Shown one piece after another: positions 44,190 to 52,930 of a stretch of 64,000 nucleotides of DNA. The notes beneath the pieces are model-generated. The model was given only the letters and a program-made list of their open reading frames with translations, ran no database searches and had not been told where the DNA came from. The stretch is from Cytobacillus depressus (GTDB lineage: Bacteria > Bacillota > Bacilli > Bacillales > Cytobacillaceae): the NCBI RefSeq assembly GCF_008923245.1, contig NZ_WBOS01000020.1, positions 1 through 64,000 of the forward strand, in the 5' to 3' direction. The number at the start of each line of letters is the position of its first letter. Positions within the stretch are counted from its first letter, which is position 1. The translations under genes and the position numbers were made by a program.

Positions 44190-45484
44190 TGTTTCAGACA
44201 ATCTCCAATTTTATGCGCGTTGGTGATATAAGAAGAAAGATCATATTCACTCTTTTAATGCTGGTTGTATTCCGCATCGGTACTTTCATTCCTGTGCCGG
44301 GCGTGAATGCTGAGCTTTTAAAGGCTCAAGATGAGTTTAACGTATTTGGGCTTCTAAATACTTTTGGAGGCGGGGCGCTCCGTAACTTCTCCATCCTTGC
44401 AATGGGAATCATGCCGTATATTACAGCATCCATTATCATTCAGTTATTGCAAATGGACGTTGTTCCTAAGTTTACTGAATGGTCAAAGCAAGGAGAAGTT
44501 GGACGCCGTAAGTTAGCTCAGTTTACCCGTTATTTTACGATCGTACTTGGGTTCATTCAAGCTTTTGGAATGTCCTATGGTTTTAATAACCTAGCAGGCG
44601 GTCAATTAATTGTTAATCCTGGGATTGGAAGTTATCTTCTAATCGCAACGGTATTAACTGCTGGAACTGCGTTTTTAATGTGGTTAGGTGAACAAATTAC
44701 TGCTAAAGGTGTAGGGAATGGAATCTCAATCATTATCTTTGCTGGGATCGTAGCTAGTATTCCGTCAACAATTAATCAAATCTACGCTCAGCAATTTGAA
44801 AATGCTGGAGAGCAGCTATTCCTTCGCATCGTTACAGTGTTGTTAATTCTAATTGCTGTTGTTGCTATCGTTGTAGGTACTATTTTTATTCAGCAAGCTT
44901 TAAGGAAAATTCCTATTCAGTATGCAAAAAGAATGGTCGCAGGCAATAGCTCTGTCGGTGGGCAATCCTCACACTTACCTTTAAAAGTAAACGCAGCTGG
45001 TGTTATTCCAGTTATCTTTGCAGTTTCTTTTATTGTTACTCCGAGAACGATTGCTTCGTTTTTTGAGCAAAACGATGTAACACTTTGGATTGAACGAGTA
45101 TTTGATTACTCACATCCAATTGGAATGATAATGTACAGTGCTCTTATCATTGCCTTTACTTATTTCTACGCTTTTATTCAAGTCAATCCTGAACAGGTTT
45201 CAGATAACTTGAAGAAACAAGGCGGCTATGTTCCTGGTATTCGTCCAGGAAAGAATACTCAAGAGTATTTAACACGCGTTCTTTACCGTTTAACATTTGT
45301 TGGTGCTCTCTTCCTTACAGCTATTGCCATTTTGCCAGTACTATTTACTAGTCTTGCTGGATTACCGCAATCAGCTCAAATTGGCGGAACAAGCTTACTC
45401 ATTGTTATTGGTGTTGCACTAGAAACAATGAAGCAGCTTGAATCTCAACTTGTTAAACGTCACTATAAAGGCTTTATTAAATAA
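44189..45484 (+). CDS. secY: Protein translocase subunit SecY
   Basis: SecY is the membrane channel of the Sec pathway, with SecE and SecG. The 431 residues have ten hydrophobic membrane segments, with the plug region after the first, and the cytosolic loop KKQGGYVPGIRPGKNTQEYLTRVLYRLT (about 340-365) that contacts SecA and ribosomes. The start overlaps the rplO stop (TAATG). GAGGTG lies upstream within rplO. Confidence 0.98.
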   Translation: MFQTISNFMRVGDIRRKIIFTLLMLVVFRIGTFIPVPGVNAELLKAQDEFNVFGLLNTFGGGALRNFSILAMGIMPYITASIIIQLLQMDVVPKFTEWSKQGEVGRRKLAQFTRYFTIVLGFIQAFGMSYGFNNLAGGQLIVNPGIGSYLLIATVLTAGTAFLMWLGEQITAKGVGNGISIIIFAGIVASIPSTINQIYAQQFENAGEQLFLRIVTVLLILIAVVAIVVGTIFIQQALRKIPIQYAKRMVAGNSSVGGQSSHLPLKVNAAGVIPVIFAVSFIVTPRTIASFFEQNDVTLWIERVFDYSHPIGMIMYSALIIAFTYFYAFIQVNPEQVSDNLKKQGGYVPGIRPGKNTQEYLTRVLYRLTFVGALFLTAIAILPVLFTSLAGLPQSAQIGGTSLLIVIGVALETMKQLESQLVKRHYKGFIK

Positions 45485-45488
45485 CCTG

Positions 45489-45520
45489 GTTTTTAGGGAA
45501 CCACGAAGGTCCCTAAAAGC
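45489..45520 (+). other. Hairpin between secY and adk
   Basis: TTTTAGGGA (45491-45499) pairs with TCCCTAAAA (45510-45518), extended to GG/CC with one mismatch. No T-run follows. It may be a processing or stability site separating membrane-channel and enzyme expression. Confidence 0.5.
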
Positions 45521-45544
45521 CAATTAGATATAGGGGGATTTCGC

Positions 45545-46195
45545 ATGAACCTAGTATTAATGGGACTCCCTGGTGCTGGTAAAGGTACACAAGCTGAAAA
45601 GATTGTCGAGAAATACGGCATTCCTCATATCTCTACTGGAGATATGTTTCGTGCGGCCATTAAGGATCAAACGGAGCTTGGCCTTCAGGCAAAGTCGTTC
45701 ATGGATAAAGGTGAACTTGTTCCTGATGATGTAACAATCGGCATTGTCCGTGAAAGATTAGCCAAGGATGACTGTGAAAAAGGCTTCCTGCTCGATGGCT
45801 TTCCTCGTACTGTTGCTCAAGCAGAAGCATTAGAAAATATCCTTGCACAATTGAACAAAAAAATTAATTACGTGATTAATATTGATGTTGATAACAGCAT
45901 TCTGATGGAGCGCTTAACAGGGCGCCGCATCTGTAAAGATTGTGGAGCAACATATCATCTAGTTTTCAATCCTCCAGCTAAAGAGGGAGTGTGCGATCGC
46001 TGTAACGGTGAGCTGTATCAGCGTGCGGATGATAATGAGGCAACTGTAAAGAATCGCTTAGACGTTAATATTAAACAAACGAAACCGCTGCTCGATTTTT
46101 ATGAAACAAAAGGTTATTTGCGCAATATTGATGGACAGCAGGAAATCGGTCAAGTATTTGCTGATGTGGATCAATTACTCGAGGGCTTGCAATAA
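45545..46195 (+). CDS. adk: Adenylate kinase
   Basis: Adk interconverts ATP and AMP with two ADP. The 216 residues have the P-loop GLPGAGKGT (7-15), the AMP-binding part, and a four-cysteine zinc-binding lid (CKDC...CDRC, about 130-153), the Gram-positive form. GGGGGA is before the ATG. The stop overlaps the map start. Confidence 0.97.
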   Translation: MNLVLMGLPGAGKGTQAEKIVEKYGIPHISTGDMFRAAIKDQTELGLQAKSFMDKGELVPDDVTIGIVRERLAKDDCEKGFLLDGFPRTVAQAEALENILAQLNKKINYVINIDVDNSILMERLTGRRICKDCGATYHLVFNPPAKEGVCDRCNGELYQRADDNEATVKNRLDVNIKQTKPLLDFYETKGYLRNIDGQQEIGQVFADVDQLLEGLQ

Positions 46196-46941
46196 TGATT
46201 ATTTGCAAGACACCGCGTGAAATTGACATCATGCGCAAAGCTGGAAAAATTGTAGCACTTACTCATAAAGAGCTGAAGAAGCATATTGCGCCAGGCATTA
46301 CAACTTTAGAATTGGATGCGATTGCTGAAAAGTTTATTCGTAAGCATCACGCTATTCCATCCTTTAAAAATTATAATGGCTTTCCAGGCAGCATATGTGC
46401 ATCAGTTAATAATGAACTTGTCCATGGCATTCCTAGTAATCGGGTATTAAAAAATGGCGATATTATTAGCGTTGATATCGGTGCTAAATATAACGGTTAT
46501 CATGGTGATTCTGCTTGGACGTATCCAGTAGGTTCAATTAGTCAGGAAACACAGCGTCTTCTCGATGTGACTGAAGAGTCCTTATATAAAGGCCTAATGG
46601 AAGCTGCTCCGGGGATACGTCTATCGAACATCTCACATGCGATTCAAACGTATGCGGAATTAAATGGTTTTTCCATTGTACGCGAGTATGTGGGACATGG
46701 AATTGGGCAAAACTTACATGAGGATCCACAAGTTCCTCATTACGGTCCCCCAAACATAGGCCCACGCTTAAAGCCGGGGATGGTTCTTTGTATTGAGCCG
46801 ATGGTGAATGCAGGAAGCCGATATGTAAAAACGTTAGAAGATAATTGGACGGTTGTAACGGTTGACGGAAAGATGTGTGCCCACTTCGAGCACACGATTG
46901 CGATCACAGAAACGGGCTACGAGATTCTTACGAAAGTATAA
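46195..46941 (+). CDS. map: Methionine aminopeptidase, type I
   Basis: Map removes the initiator methionine from new proteins. In the 248 residues the five metal ligands are visible: two aspartates (SVDIGAKYNGYHGDSAW), the histidine in GHGIGQNLHE, and glutamates in CIEPMVNAG and FEHTIAITE. The ATG overlaps the adk stop by one base. Confidence 0.97.
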   Translation: MIICKTPREIDIMRKAGKIVALTHKELKKHIAPGITTLELDAIAEKFIRKHHAIPSFKNYNGFPGSICASVNNELVHGIPSNRVLKNGDIISVDIGAKYNGYHGDSAWTYPVGSISQETQRLLDVTEESLYKGLMEAAPGIRLSNISHAIQTYAELNGFSIVREYVGHGIGQNLHEDPQVPHYGPPNIGPRLKPGMVLCIEPMVNAGSRYVKTLEDNWTVVTVDGKMCAHFEHTIAITETGYEILTKV

Positions 46942-47017
46942 TTGAGTTAGTTCTTCAATCTGTTCAACTTTTAATATAATCTGTATTGCTTCTTTGCGGA
47001 CTTGATGCTAAACATTG

Positions 47018-47026
47018 TGTTATAAT
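47018..47026 (+). promoter_or_regulatory. Extended -10 promoter before infA
   Basis: TG-T-TATAAT (47018-47026) is a perfect extended -10 element within the map-infA gap. TTGATG (47002-47007) is too close to act as a normal -35 box; extended -10 promoters often lack one. Confidence 0.6.
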
Positions 47027-47039
47027 AATAAGGTTGTTG

Positions 47040-47125
47040 GCATTGCCAGAAGTTCAGGAAGATTACAAGAAGCCGGTTGTGTAACAATTGGAAATGAACT
47101 TTGCTTATTAGCGAAGAATGCATAA
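47040..47125 (+). pseudogene. Probable remnant of a KOW-type RNA-binding protein gene
   Basis: In B. subtilis a KOW-domain gene lies between map and infA. Here only a trace is found: read with one frame change, the bases give PEVQ and then RLQEAGCVTIGNELCLLAKNA with a stop at 47123-47125, which resembles the SPEVxxSLLETGRVTNGKL...ALAK tail of that protein as I remember it. No start codon, ribosome site or N-terminal KOW domain remains. The assignment rests on memory of the tail and needs an alignment. Confidence 0.4.
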
Positions 47126-47161
47126 AGAATTCGTATATGAATGAAAAGGGGGATATGTTCG

Positions 47162-47380
47162 ATGGCGAAAGACGATGTAATTGAAATAGAAGGTACTGTT
47201 GTTGACACGTTGCCAAATGCCATGTTTAAAGTAGAATTAGAGAATGGCCATACTGTTTTAGCACACGTTTCTGGGAAGATCCGCATGCACTTTATTCGGA
47301 TTCTGCCTGGAGATAAAGTAACAGTTGAGCTTTCTCCATATGATTTAACTCGCGGAAGAATCACTTATCGTTTTAAATAA
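47162..47380 (+). CDS. infA: Translation initiation factor IF-1
   Basis: IF-1 blocks the A site during initiation. The 72 residues are one S1-like OB fold ([55 protein letters not shown]). The ATG at 47162 lies eight bases after GGGGGA; a longer in-frame start 21 bases upstream overlaps that region. Confidence 0.97.
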
Positions 47381-47415
47381 CCACTGCACTCCGTACTACT
47401 AAGGAGGTTAGGATA

Positions 47416-47529
47416 ATGAAAGTAAGACCATCAGTAAAGCCAATCTGCGAAAAGTGTAAAGTGATCCGCAGACGTGGTAAAGTTATGGTTATCTGTGAAA
47501 ACCCTAAACATAAACAAAAACAAGGTTAA
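47416..47529 (+). CDS. rpmJ: Ribosomal protein L36, zinc-binding form
   Basis: The 37 residues ([20 protein letters not shown] to HKQKQG) have the CxxC...C...H zinc ligands of the C+ form. AAGGAGG lies nine bases before the ATG. Conserved between infA and rpsM. Confidence 0.95.
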
Positions 47530-47550
47530 TAACAAGGAGGTGCGCAAAGA

Positions 47551-47916
47551 ATGGCACGTATTGCTGGTGTAGATATTCCACGTGAAAAACGTATAGTTAT
47601 CTCTTTAACTTACATCTTTGGAATTGGTAAAGAAACGGCTAAAAAAGTTTTAGCAGAAGCTGGTGTTTCAGAAGACACTCGTGTTCGTGATTTAACAGAA
47701 GACGAACTAAATAAAATTCGTGAAGTAATCGATAAATTAAAAGTTGAAGGTGACCTTCGTCGTGAAGTTTCACTTAACATCAAACGTTTAATGGAAATCG
47801 GTTGCTACCGCGGACTTCGTCACCGTCGTGGTTTACCTGTTCGTGGACAAAATACTAAAAACAACGCTCGTACACGCAAAGGTCCTCGTAAGACTGTAGC
47901 GAACAAGAAGAAATAA
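47551..47916 (+). CDS. rpsM: Ribosomal protein S13
   Basis: S13 is at the top of the 30S head and touches P-site tRNA and L5. The 121 residues are full length, with the basic C-terminal tail (NNARTRKGPRKTVANKKK). AAGGAGGTG is before the ATG. Confidence 0.97.
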   Translation: MARIAGVDIPREKRIVISLTYIFGIGKETAKKVLAEAGVSEDTRVRDLTEDELNKIREVIDKLKVEGDLRREVSLNIKRLMEIGCYRGLRHRRGLPVRGQNTKNNARTRKGPRKTVANKKK

Positions 47917-47937
47917 TCAGTAAAGGAGGTACTTTAA

Positions 47938-48327
47938 ATGGCACGCAAAACGAATACACGTAAACGCCGTGTAAAAAAGAATATTGAACAAGGTGTTGCA
48001 CATATCCGTTCAACATTTAATAACACAATTGTAACTATTACTGATGCACATGGAAATGCACTTTCATGGTCAAGTGCTGGTGCGCTAGGATTCAAAGGTT
48101 CACGTAAATCTACTCCTTTCGCAGCACAAATGGCAGCTGAAACTGCAGCAAAGTCTTCTATGGAGCATGGTATGAAAACTCTTGAAGTAACTGTTAAAGG
48201 ACCTGGTGCTGGACGTGAAGCGGCTATCCGTGCACTACAAGCTGCAGGTTTAGAAGTTACAGCAATCAGAGACGTTACTCCAGTTCCTCATAATGGATGC
48301 CGTCCACCAAAACGTCGCCGTGTATAA
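47938..48327 (+). CDS. rpsK: Ribosomal protein S11
   Basis: S11 lies on the platform near the E-site codon. The 129 residues have the HIRSTFNNTIVTITDAHGNALSWSSAG core and the conserved basic end PPKRRRV. AAAGGAGG lies upstream. Confidence 0.97.
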   Translation: MARKTNTRKRRVKKNIEQGVAHIRSTFNNTIVTITDAHGNALSWSSAGALGFKGSRKSTPFAAQMAAETAAKSSMEHGMKTLEVTVKGPGAGREAAIRALQAAGLEVTAIRDVTPVPHNGCRPPKRRRV

Positions 48328-48356
48328 TTTTTCTGTATAAAATTTGTATCCTTGTC

Positions 48357-48362
48357 TATAAT
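48357..48362 (+). promoter_or_regulatory. Possible internal promoter before rpoA
   Basis: TATAAT (48357-48362) in the 174-base gap between rpsK and rpoA. No good -35 hexamer is at 17 bases. An internal promoter would fit the gap, but the support is weak. Confidence 0.35.
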
Positions 48363-48501
48363 GGGATATGATGGAAAAGTTTCTCGCTTTTATACAGACT
48401 TCTTAATCAAGTTGTTGTGCGCAAAACGGGAACGTATACTGGGGAATTTCGGTTAGATTTTATAGCCGGGGTTTCGACGTTTTGAAGGAGGGTGTATTTT
48501 C

Positions 48502-49446
48502 ATGATCGAAATAGAAAAACCAAAAATCGAAACGGTTGAGATCAGCGATGATGCCAAGTACGGGAAGTTCGTTGTAGAGCCACTTGAGCGTGGATATGGT
48601 ACAACTTTGGGTAACTCCTTACGTCGTATCCTTTTATCCTCACTTCCTGGAGCCGCAGTCACAGCTATTCAAATTGATGGGGTACTTCATGAGTTCTCAA
48701 CAATTGAAGGCGTCGTTGAAGATGTAACATCTATCATTTTAAACATCAAAAAGCTTGCACTAAAAATCTACTCTGATGAGGAGAAAACGCTCGAAATTGA
48801 TGTACAGGGTGAAGGTGTAGTCAAAGCAGCTGATATTACTCATGACAGTGATGTTGAAATTCTTAACCCGGATCTTCACATTGCTACGCTTGGATCAAAT
48901 GGTCATTTGCGTATGCGTTTAACTGCTAAACGCGGCCGCGGATATACGCCTGCTGTCCAAAACAAACGAGAAGATCAGCCGATCGGTGTGATTCCAATCG
49001 ACTCTATCTATACGCCAGTTTCACGTGTTTCTTTCCAAGTAGAAAATACACGCGTTGGTCAAATGACTAACTATGATAAGTTAACGTTTGACGTTTGGAC
49101 AGATGGTAGTACAGGTCCTCAAGATGCGGTTGCACTTGGTGCAAAGGTTTTAACTGAGCATTTAAATATCTTTGTTGGTCTAACCGATGAAGCACAAAAT
49201 GCTGAGATTATGGTTGAAAAAGAAGAAGATCAAAAAGAGAAAGTACTTGAGATGACAATTGAAGAACTAGATTTATCTGTTCGTTCATATAACTGTTTAA
49301 AACGTGCTGGAATTAATACCGTCCAAGAATTAGCTAATAAGACGGAAGAAGATATGATGAAGGTTCGTAACTTAGGCAGAAAGTCTCTTGAGGAAGTTAA
49401 ACACAAACTAGAGGAGCTTGGATTAGGCCTGCGTAAAGATGACTGA
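48502..49446 (+). CDS. rpoA: RNA polymerase alpha subunit
   Basis: The alpha dimer is the platform for RNA polymerase assembly. The 314 residues have the N-terminal dimerisation domain (GKFVVEPLERGYGTTLGNSLRRILLSSLPGAAV) and the C-terminal DNA and activator-binding domain (about 245-310, ELDLSVRSYNCLKRAGINTVQEL). GAAGGAGGG precedes the ATG. Confidence 0.98.
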   Translation: MIEIEKPKIETVEISDDAKYGKFVVEPLERGYGTTLGNSLRRILLSSLPGAAVTAIQIDGVLHEFSTIEGVVEDVTSIILNIKKLALKIYSDEEKTLEIDVQGEGVVKAADITHDSDVEILNPDLHIATLGSNGHLRMRLTAKRGRGYTPAVQNKREDQPIGVIPIDSIYTPVSRVSFQVENTRVGQMTNYDKLTFDVWTDGSTGPQDAVALGAKVLTEHLNIFVGLTDEAQNAEIMVEKEEDQKEKVLEMTIEELDLSVRSYNCLKRAGINTVQELANKTEEDMMKVRNLGRKSLEEVKHKLEELGLGLRKDD

Positions 49447-49522
49447 TTAACTACATCACGAGATTTTTTACGTGGCGATCTAAAGCCTTTATGAATGACT
49501 TCAACAAAGGAGGGAAACTTTC

Positions 49523-49885
49523 ATGGGATACAGAAAGTTAGGACGTACTAGCTCTCAACGTAAAGCTATGCTACGTGACTTAGCAACAGACTTAATCATC
49601 AACGAACGTATTGAAACAACTGAAGCTCGTGCGAAAGAACTTCGTTCAGTTGTTGAGAAATTGATTACGCTTGGAAAGCGTGGCGATTTACATGCTCGTC
49701 GTCAAGCTGCATCATACGTACGCAACGAGGTAGCTAACGCTGAAACGAATCAAGATGCTGTACAAAAATTATTCAGCGATATCGCTTCTCGCTTTGAAGA
49801 GCGTCAAGGTGGATATACTCGTATTATGAAACTTGGACCTCGTCGTGGAGACGGTGCACCAATGGTTATCATCGAGTTAGTATAA
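49523..49885 (+). CDS. rplQ: Ribosomal protein L17
   Basis: L17 lies close to the tunnel exit. The 120 residues are full length (GYRKLGRTSSQRKAMLRDLATDLI to MVIIELV). AAAGGAGGG lies upstream. It is the last gene of the S10-spc-alpha cluster; a long structured spacer follows. Confidence 0.97.
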   Translation: MGYRKLGRTSSQRKAMLRDLATDLIINERIETTEARAKELRSVVEKLITLGKRGDLHARRQAASYVRNEVANAETNQDAVQKLFSDIASRFEERQGGYTRIMKLGPRRGDGAPMVIIELV

Positions 49886-49895
49886 TTTTTTAACA

Positions 49896-50170
49896 GAAGG
49901 GGGCGAGAGACAGTTTTTTCAGAACTTGTTCATTGCCCTTTTTCTGTAAAGTTGTTGCTTGTCTATTTATGGAAGCAACAATGTTTTATGTAAAAAGTTG
50001 AGCGTTACGATGAGCGTATGAAGCAACAATTATGCTTTTGGCATTAGCCTTTGGTATGTGTTTTTTTGTATACCTTATATATGTCTCGTCTAGCTCTTGC
50101 ACCTTTCCGAGTCTTTGCTTGCGTATAACAGGTGGGGCCTGTTCTTTTCGGGAAGGTGCATGCTTTTTTA
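49896..50170 (+). other. Structured 3' region after rplQ
   Basis: This gene-free stretch has several stems. A GGGGGC...GCCC pair near 49899-49944 ends in TTTTTCT and could be the terminator. TTGTTGCTT pairs with AAGCAACAA (about 49954-49982), and the word GAAGCAACAAT is repeated near 50019. GCACCTTTCCGA (50099-50110) pairs over 12 positions with TCGGGAAGGTGC (50148-50159), enclosing AACAGG/CCTGTT (50127-50143), and TTTTTT follows at 50164. The last element may be a second terminator or a small RNA. Confidence 0.55.
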
Positions 50171-50326
50171 AAGAAAAAAGTTAATGGATTACTGAGCTAG
50201 AATAGAGAGGCAGCTTTGATATTTTCTACAGCTCACATAGTAGATTTTTTCGATCTTTTTACGGGAAAAGTTGTTTCTATAATATTTGTTATCAGCTATA
50301 TATATCCACTGCCATACTATTTGTGC

Positions 50327-50350
50327 TCGCCAATGATGGCGGGTTTTTTA
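50327..50350 (+). terminator. Terminator before ecfA1
   Basis: CTCGCCA-atga-TGGCGGG (7 bp, one G-T) is followed by TTTTTT. It closes off the transcript entering from the rplQ side, shortly before the ecfA1 start. Confidence 0.85.
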
Positions 50351-50448
50351 TTAGGCAAAAATGACATATAATAGTTTTGAATTGTATTGATTGTCCAGCA
50401 GAACAGTTTAGAATAGAGAGAAGAGAGAAGATGAGAGGAGGAACAACC

Positions 50449-51291
50449 ATGAGCAAGAAACCGCTAGTCCAATTAAAGAATGTCTCATTTCAATATGATG
50501 TTCAGGCCCCTTATGCGCTACAAGACGTATCTTTCGAGATCTATGAAGGGGAATGGCTTGCTATTGTAGGTCATAATGGCTCTGGAAAATCCACGTTAGC
50601 CAAGCTCTTAAATGGTTTGCAATTTGCGCAAGTTGGTTCCATAACTGTAGATGGAATGCTGTTAACGGAAGAGACGGTTTGGGATACTAGAAAGGTAATT
50701 GGAATGGTTTTTCAAAATCCGGACAATCAATTTGTCGGAACAACGGTTCAGGATGATGTGGCTTTTGGTTTAGAAAACAACGGAATTGCCAGAGCTGAAA
50801 TGATAGAGAGAGTAACTAGTTCCTTAGAAAAAGTGAAAATGGCGCAATTTCTTGATCAAGAGCCGCACCATCTTTCAGGTGGTCAGAAGCAAAGAGTGGC
50901 AATTGCGGGCGTTATAGCCTTAAGGCCATCGATTATCATTCTAGATGAAGCGACATCAATGCTCGACCCACGAGGTCGGGAAGAGGTTTTAGAAACTGTT
51001 AGAGAATTAAAAGAAACACATAATATGACCGTTATTTCTATTACACATGATTTAGAGGAAGCTGCGAAAGCGGACAGAATTATAGTGATGAATAAAGGCA
51101 AGCTTTATAAAGAGGGGACACCAGCGGAGATTTTTCAAATGGATGAAGAGCTGGTGAAGCTCGGTTTGGACATTCCTTTTCCTGTGAAAATAAGCAAGCT
51201 ATTAAAGGAGCAAGGAATTTCCCTATCGAGACATTTCTTATCGGAAGAAGAGTTGGTGACAGAGTTATGGACATCTCACTGCAAAAAGTAG
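50449..51291 (+). CDS. ecfA1: ECF transporter ATPase EcfA1
   Basis: One of two ATPases of the energy-coupling factor module that powers many vitamin and metal uptake proteins. The 280 residues have Walker A GHNGSGKST, the Q-loop, signature LSGGQKQR and Walker B ILDEATSMLD. The ATG at 50449 has GAGGAGGAAC upstream; a TTG 72 bases before it gives no ribosome site. It overlaps ecfA2 by 25 bases. No substrate-binding S component is beside it, as expected for a shared module. Confidence 0.96.
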   Translation: MSKKPLVQLKNVSFQYDVQAPYALQDVSFEIYEGEWLAIVGHNGSGKSTLAKLLNGLQFAQVGSITVDGMLLTEETVWDTRKVIGMVFQNPDNQFVGTTVQDDVAFGLENNGIARAEMIERVTSSLEKVKMAQFLDQEPHHLSGGQKQRVAIAGVIALRPSIIILDEATSMLDPRGREEVLETVRELKETHNMTVISITHDLEEAAKADRIIVMNKGKLYKEGTPAEIFQMDEELVKLGLDIPFPVKISKLLKEQGISLSRHFLSEEELVTELWTSHCKK

Positions 51292-52136
51292 AGTATCGCT
51301 ATCAAGTAAATACCCCTTTTGAACATTTAGCTATTAAGGATGTATCCATTGATATTCCGGCGGGAACCTTTCTCGCAATCATCGGACATACCGGCTCTGG
51401 GAAATCAACGGTTCTTCAGCATTTGAATGCTTTGCTTAAGCCGACAGCAGGGAAAGTCATTATTGGCGATAAAGAGATTACATCGGGTAAGAAGCAAAAA
51501 AATCTCAAAGACGTTCGGCAAAAGGTGGGAATCGTCTTTCAATTTCCTGAACATCAATTGTTTGAAGAAACGGTTGAAAAGGATATTTGCTTTGGGCCGA
51601 TGAATTTCGGCGTTTCCGAGGAAGAGGCGAAGAAAAGAGCTAGAATTGCGATTAAGCAAGTTGGGCTTGCCGAAGAAATATTGGAAAAGTCTCCGTTTGA
51701 TTTATCTGGAGGTCAAATGCGCCGAGTGGCCATTGCTGGAGTTCTCGCGATGGAACCAGATGTAATCGTGCTGGACGAGCCGACGGCAGGTCTTGATCCG
51801 AGAGGGCGGAAGGAAATTATGGAGATGTTCTATTCTCTTCATAAGGAAAGAAAGCTGTCGACGATTTTAGTCACCCATAGCATGGAAGACGCTTCCCGAT
51901 ATGCGGATCAAATTGTCATTATGCATAATGGTGAAGTGTATAAAAAGGGAACGCCAGCAGAGATTTTTTCCTCTCCTGAAGGCTTAATCGAGCTTGGCCT
52001 AGATGTTCCTGAAGTGGTTCGTTTCCAGCAAAAAGTAGAGCAAGCATTCCAAACCAAGTTTCCGAATACATGCTTATCTATAGAAAAGCTGACAGAGGAA
52101 ATTGCAGCTGTCATAAAGAGGGGTGACCACACATGA
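51267..52136 (+). CDS. ecfA2: ECF transporter ATPase EcfA2
   Basis: The second ATPase, which pairs with EcfA1. The 289 residues have GHTGSGKST, LSGGQMRRVAIAG and VLDEPTAGLDPRG. It overlaps ecfA1 by 25 bases and ecfT by four (ATGA), so the three subunits are likely made together. Confidence 0.96.
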   Translation: MDISLQKVEYRYQVNTPFEHLAIKDVSIDIPAGTFLAIIGHTGSGKSTVLQHLNALLKPTAGKVIIGDKEITSGKKQKNLKDVRQKVGIVFQFPEHQLFEETVEKDICFGPMNFGVSEEEAKKRARIAIKQVGLAEEILEKSPFDLSGGQMRRVAIAGVLAMEPDVIVLDEPTAGLDPRGRKEIMEMFYSLHKERKLSTILVTHSMEDASRYADQIVIMHNGEVYKKGTPAEIFSSPEGLIELGLDVPEVVRFQQKVEQAFQTKFPNTCLSIEKLTEEIAAVIKRGDHT

Positions 52137-52930
52137 TGGAGAAGATGATCATTGGCCGCTATGTACCAGCACAGTCTCTCATTCACCGGATGGACCCTCG
52201 TTCCAAGCTTGTCATGGTTTTTCTATTCGTCTGTATCGTGTTTATCGCTAATAATAGTTTGACATATGGTGCTTTAGCTATTTACACCTTTACGATGGTT
52301 TCATTGTCTCGTGTTCCTTTGCGGTTTATCCTGTCAGGCTTGAGGCCAGTACTATGGCTCGTGTTGTTTACATTGCTTTTGCATTTATTTTTAACAAAAG
52401 AAGGGGAAATCCTGTTTCAGGCGGGCTGGTTTACGATATATGAAGAAGGATTAAGGCAAGGACTATTCATCTCCATGCGCTTCTTCCTGCTTATCTTAAT
52501 GACGTCCATTCTGACTTTAACGACGACTCCGATTGAAATTACCGATGGCCTAGAAAGCTTGCTGCATCCATTAAATAAAATCAAATTCCCTGTACATGAG
52601 CTTGCTCTCATGATGTCCATCTCTCTCAGATTTATTCCAACCTTAATGCAAGAGACGGATAAAATTATGAAGGCGCAAACGGCTAGAGGGGTTGATTTTT
52701 CAGGCGGGCCGATTAAAGAAAGAGTAAAGGCGATTATCCCTCTTCTAATTCCTCTGTTTGTCAGCTCCTTTAAACGGGCTGAGGAGCTCGCAACGGCTAT
52801 GGAAGCAAGAGGCTACCGTGGTGGCGAAGGAAGAACAAAGTATCGACAGCTAAGCTGGGGTATGAAAGATACTGTGATGATCCTGTTGCTTGGATTATTG
52901 ACGATTGTTTTATTCCTAATGAGGACTTAA
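52133..52930 (+). CDS. ecfT: ECF transporter membrane subunit EcfT
   Basis: EcfT is the membrane coupling protein between the ATPases and the S component. The 265 residues have several membrane segments and the two ARG-type coupling motifs (AQTARGVDFSGG and AMEARGYRGGE) near 180-225. The ATG overlaps the ecfA2 stop; truA follows with a one-base overlap. Confidence 0.95.
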   Translation: MMEKMIIGRYVPAQSLIHRMDPRSKLVMVFLFVCIVFIANNSLTYGALAIYTFTMVSLSRVPLRFILSGLRPVLWLVLFTLLLHLFLTKEGEILFQAGWFTIYEEGLRQGLFISMRFFLLILMTSILTLTTTPIEITDGLESLLHPLNKIKFPVHELALMMSISLRFIPTLMQETDKIMKAQTARGVDFSGGPIKERVKAIIPLLIPLFVSSFKRAEELATAMEARGYRGGEGRTKYRQLSWGMKDTVMILLLGLLTIVLFLMRT

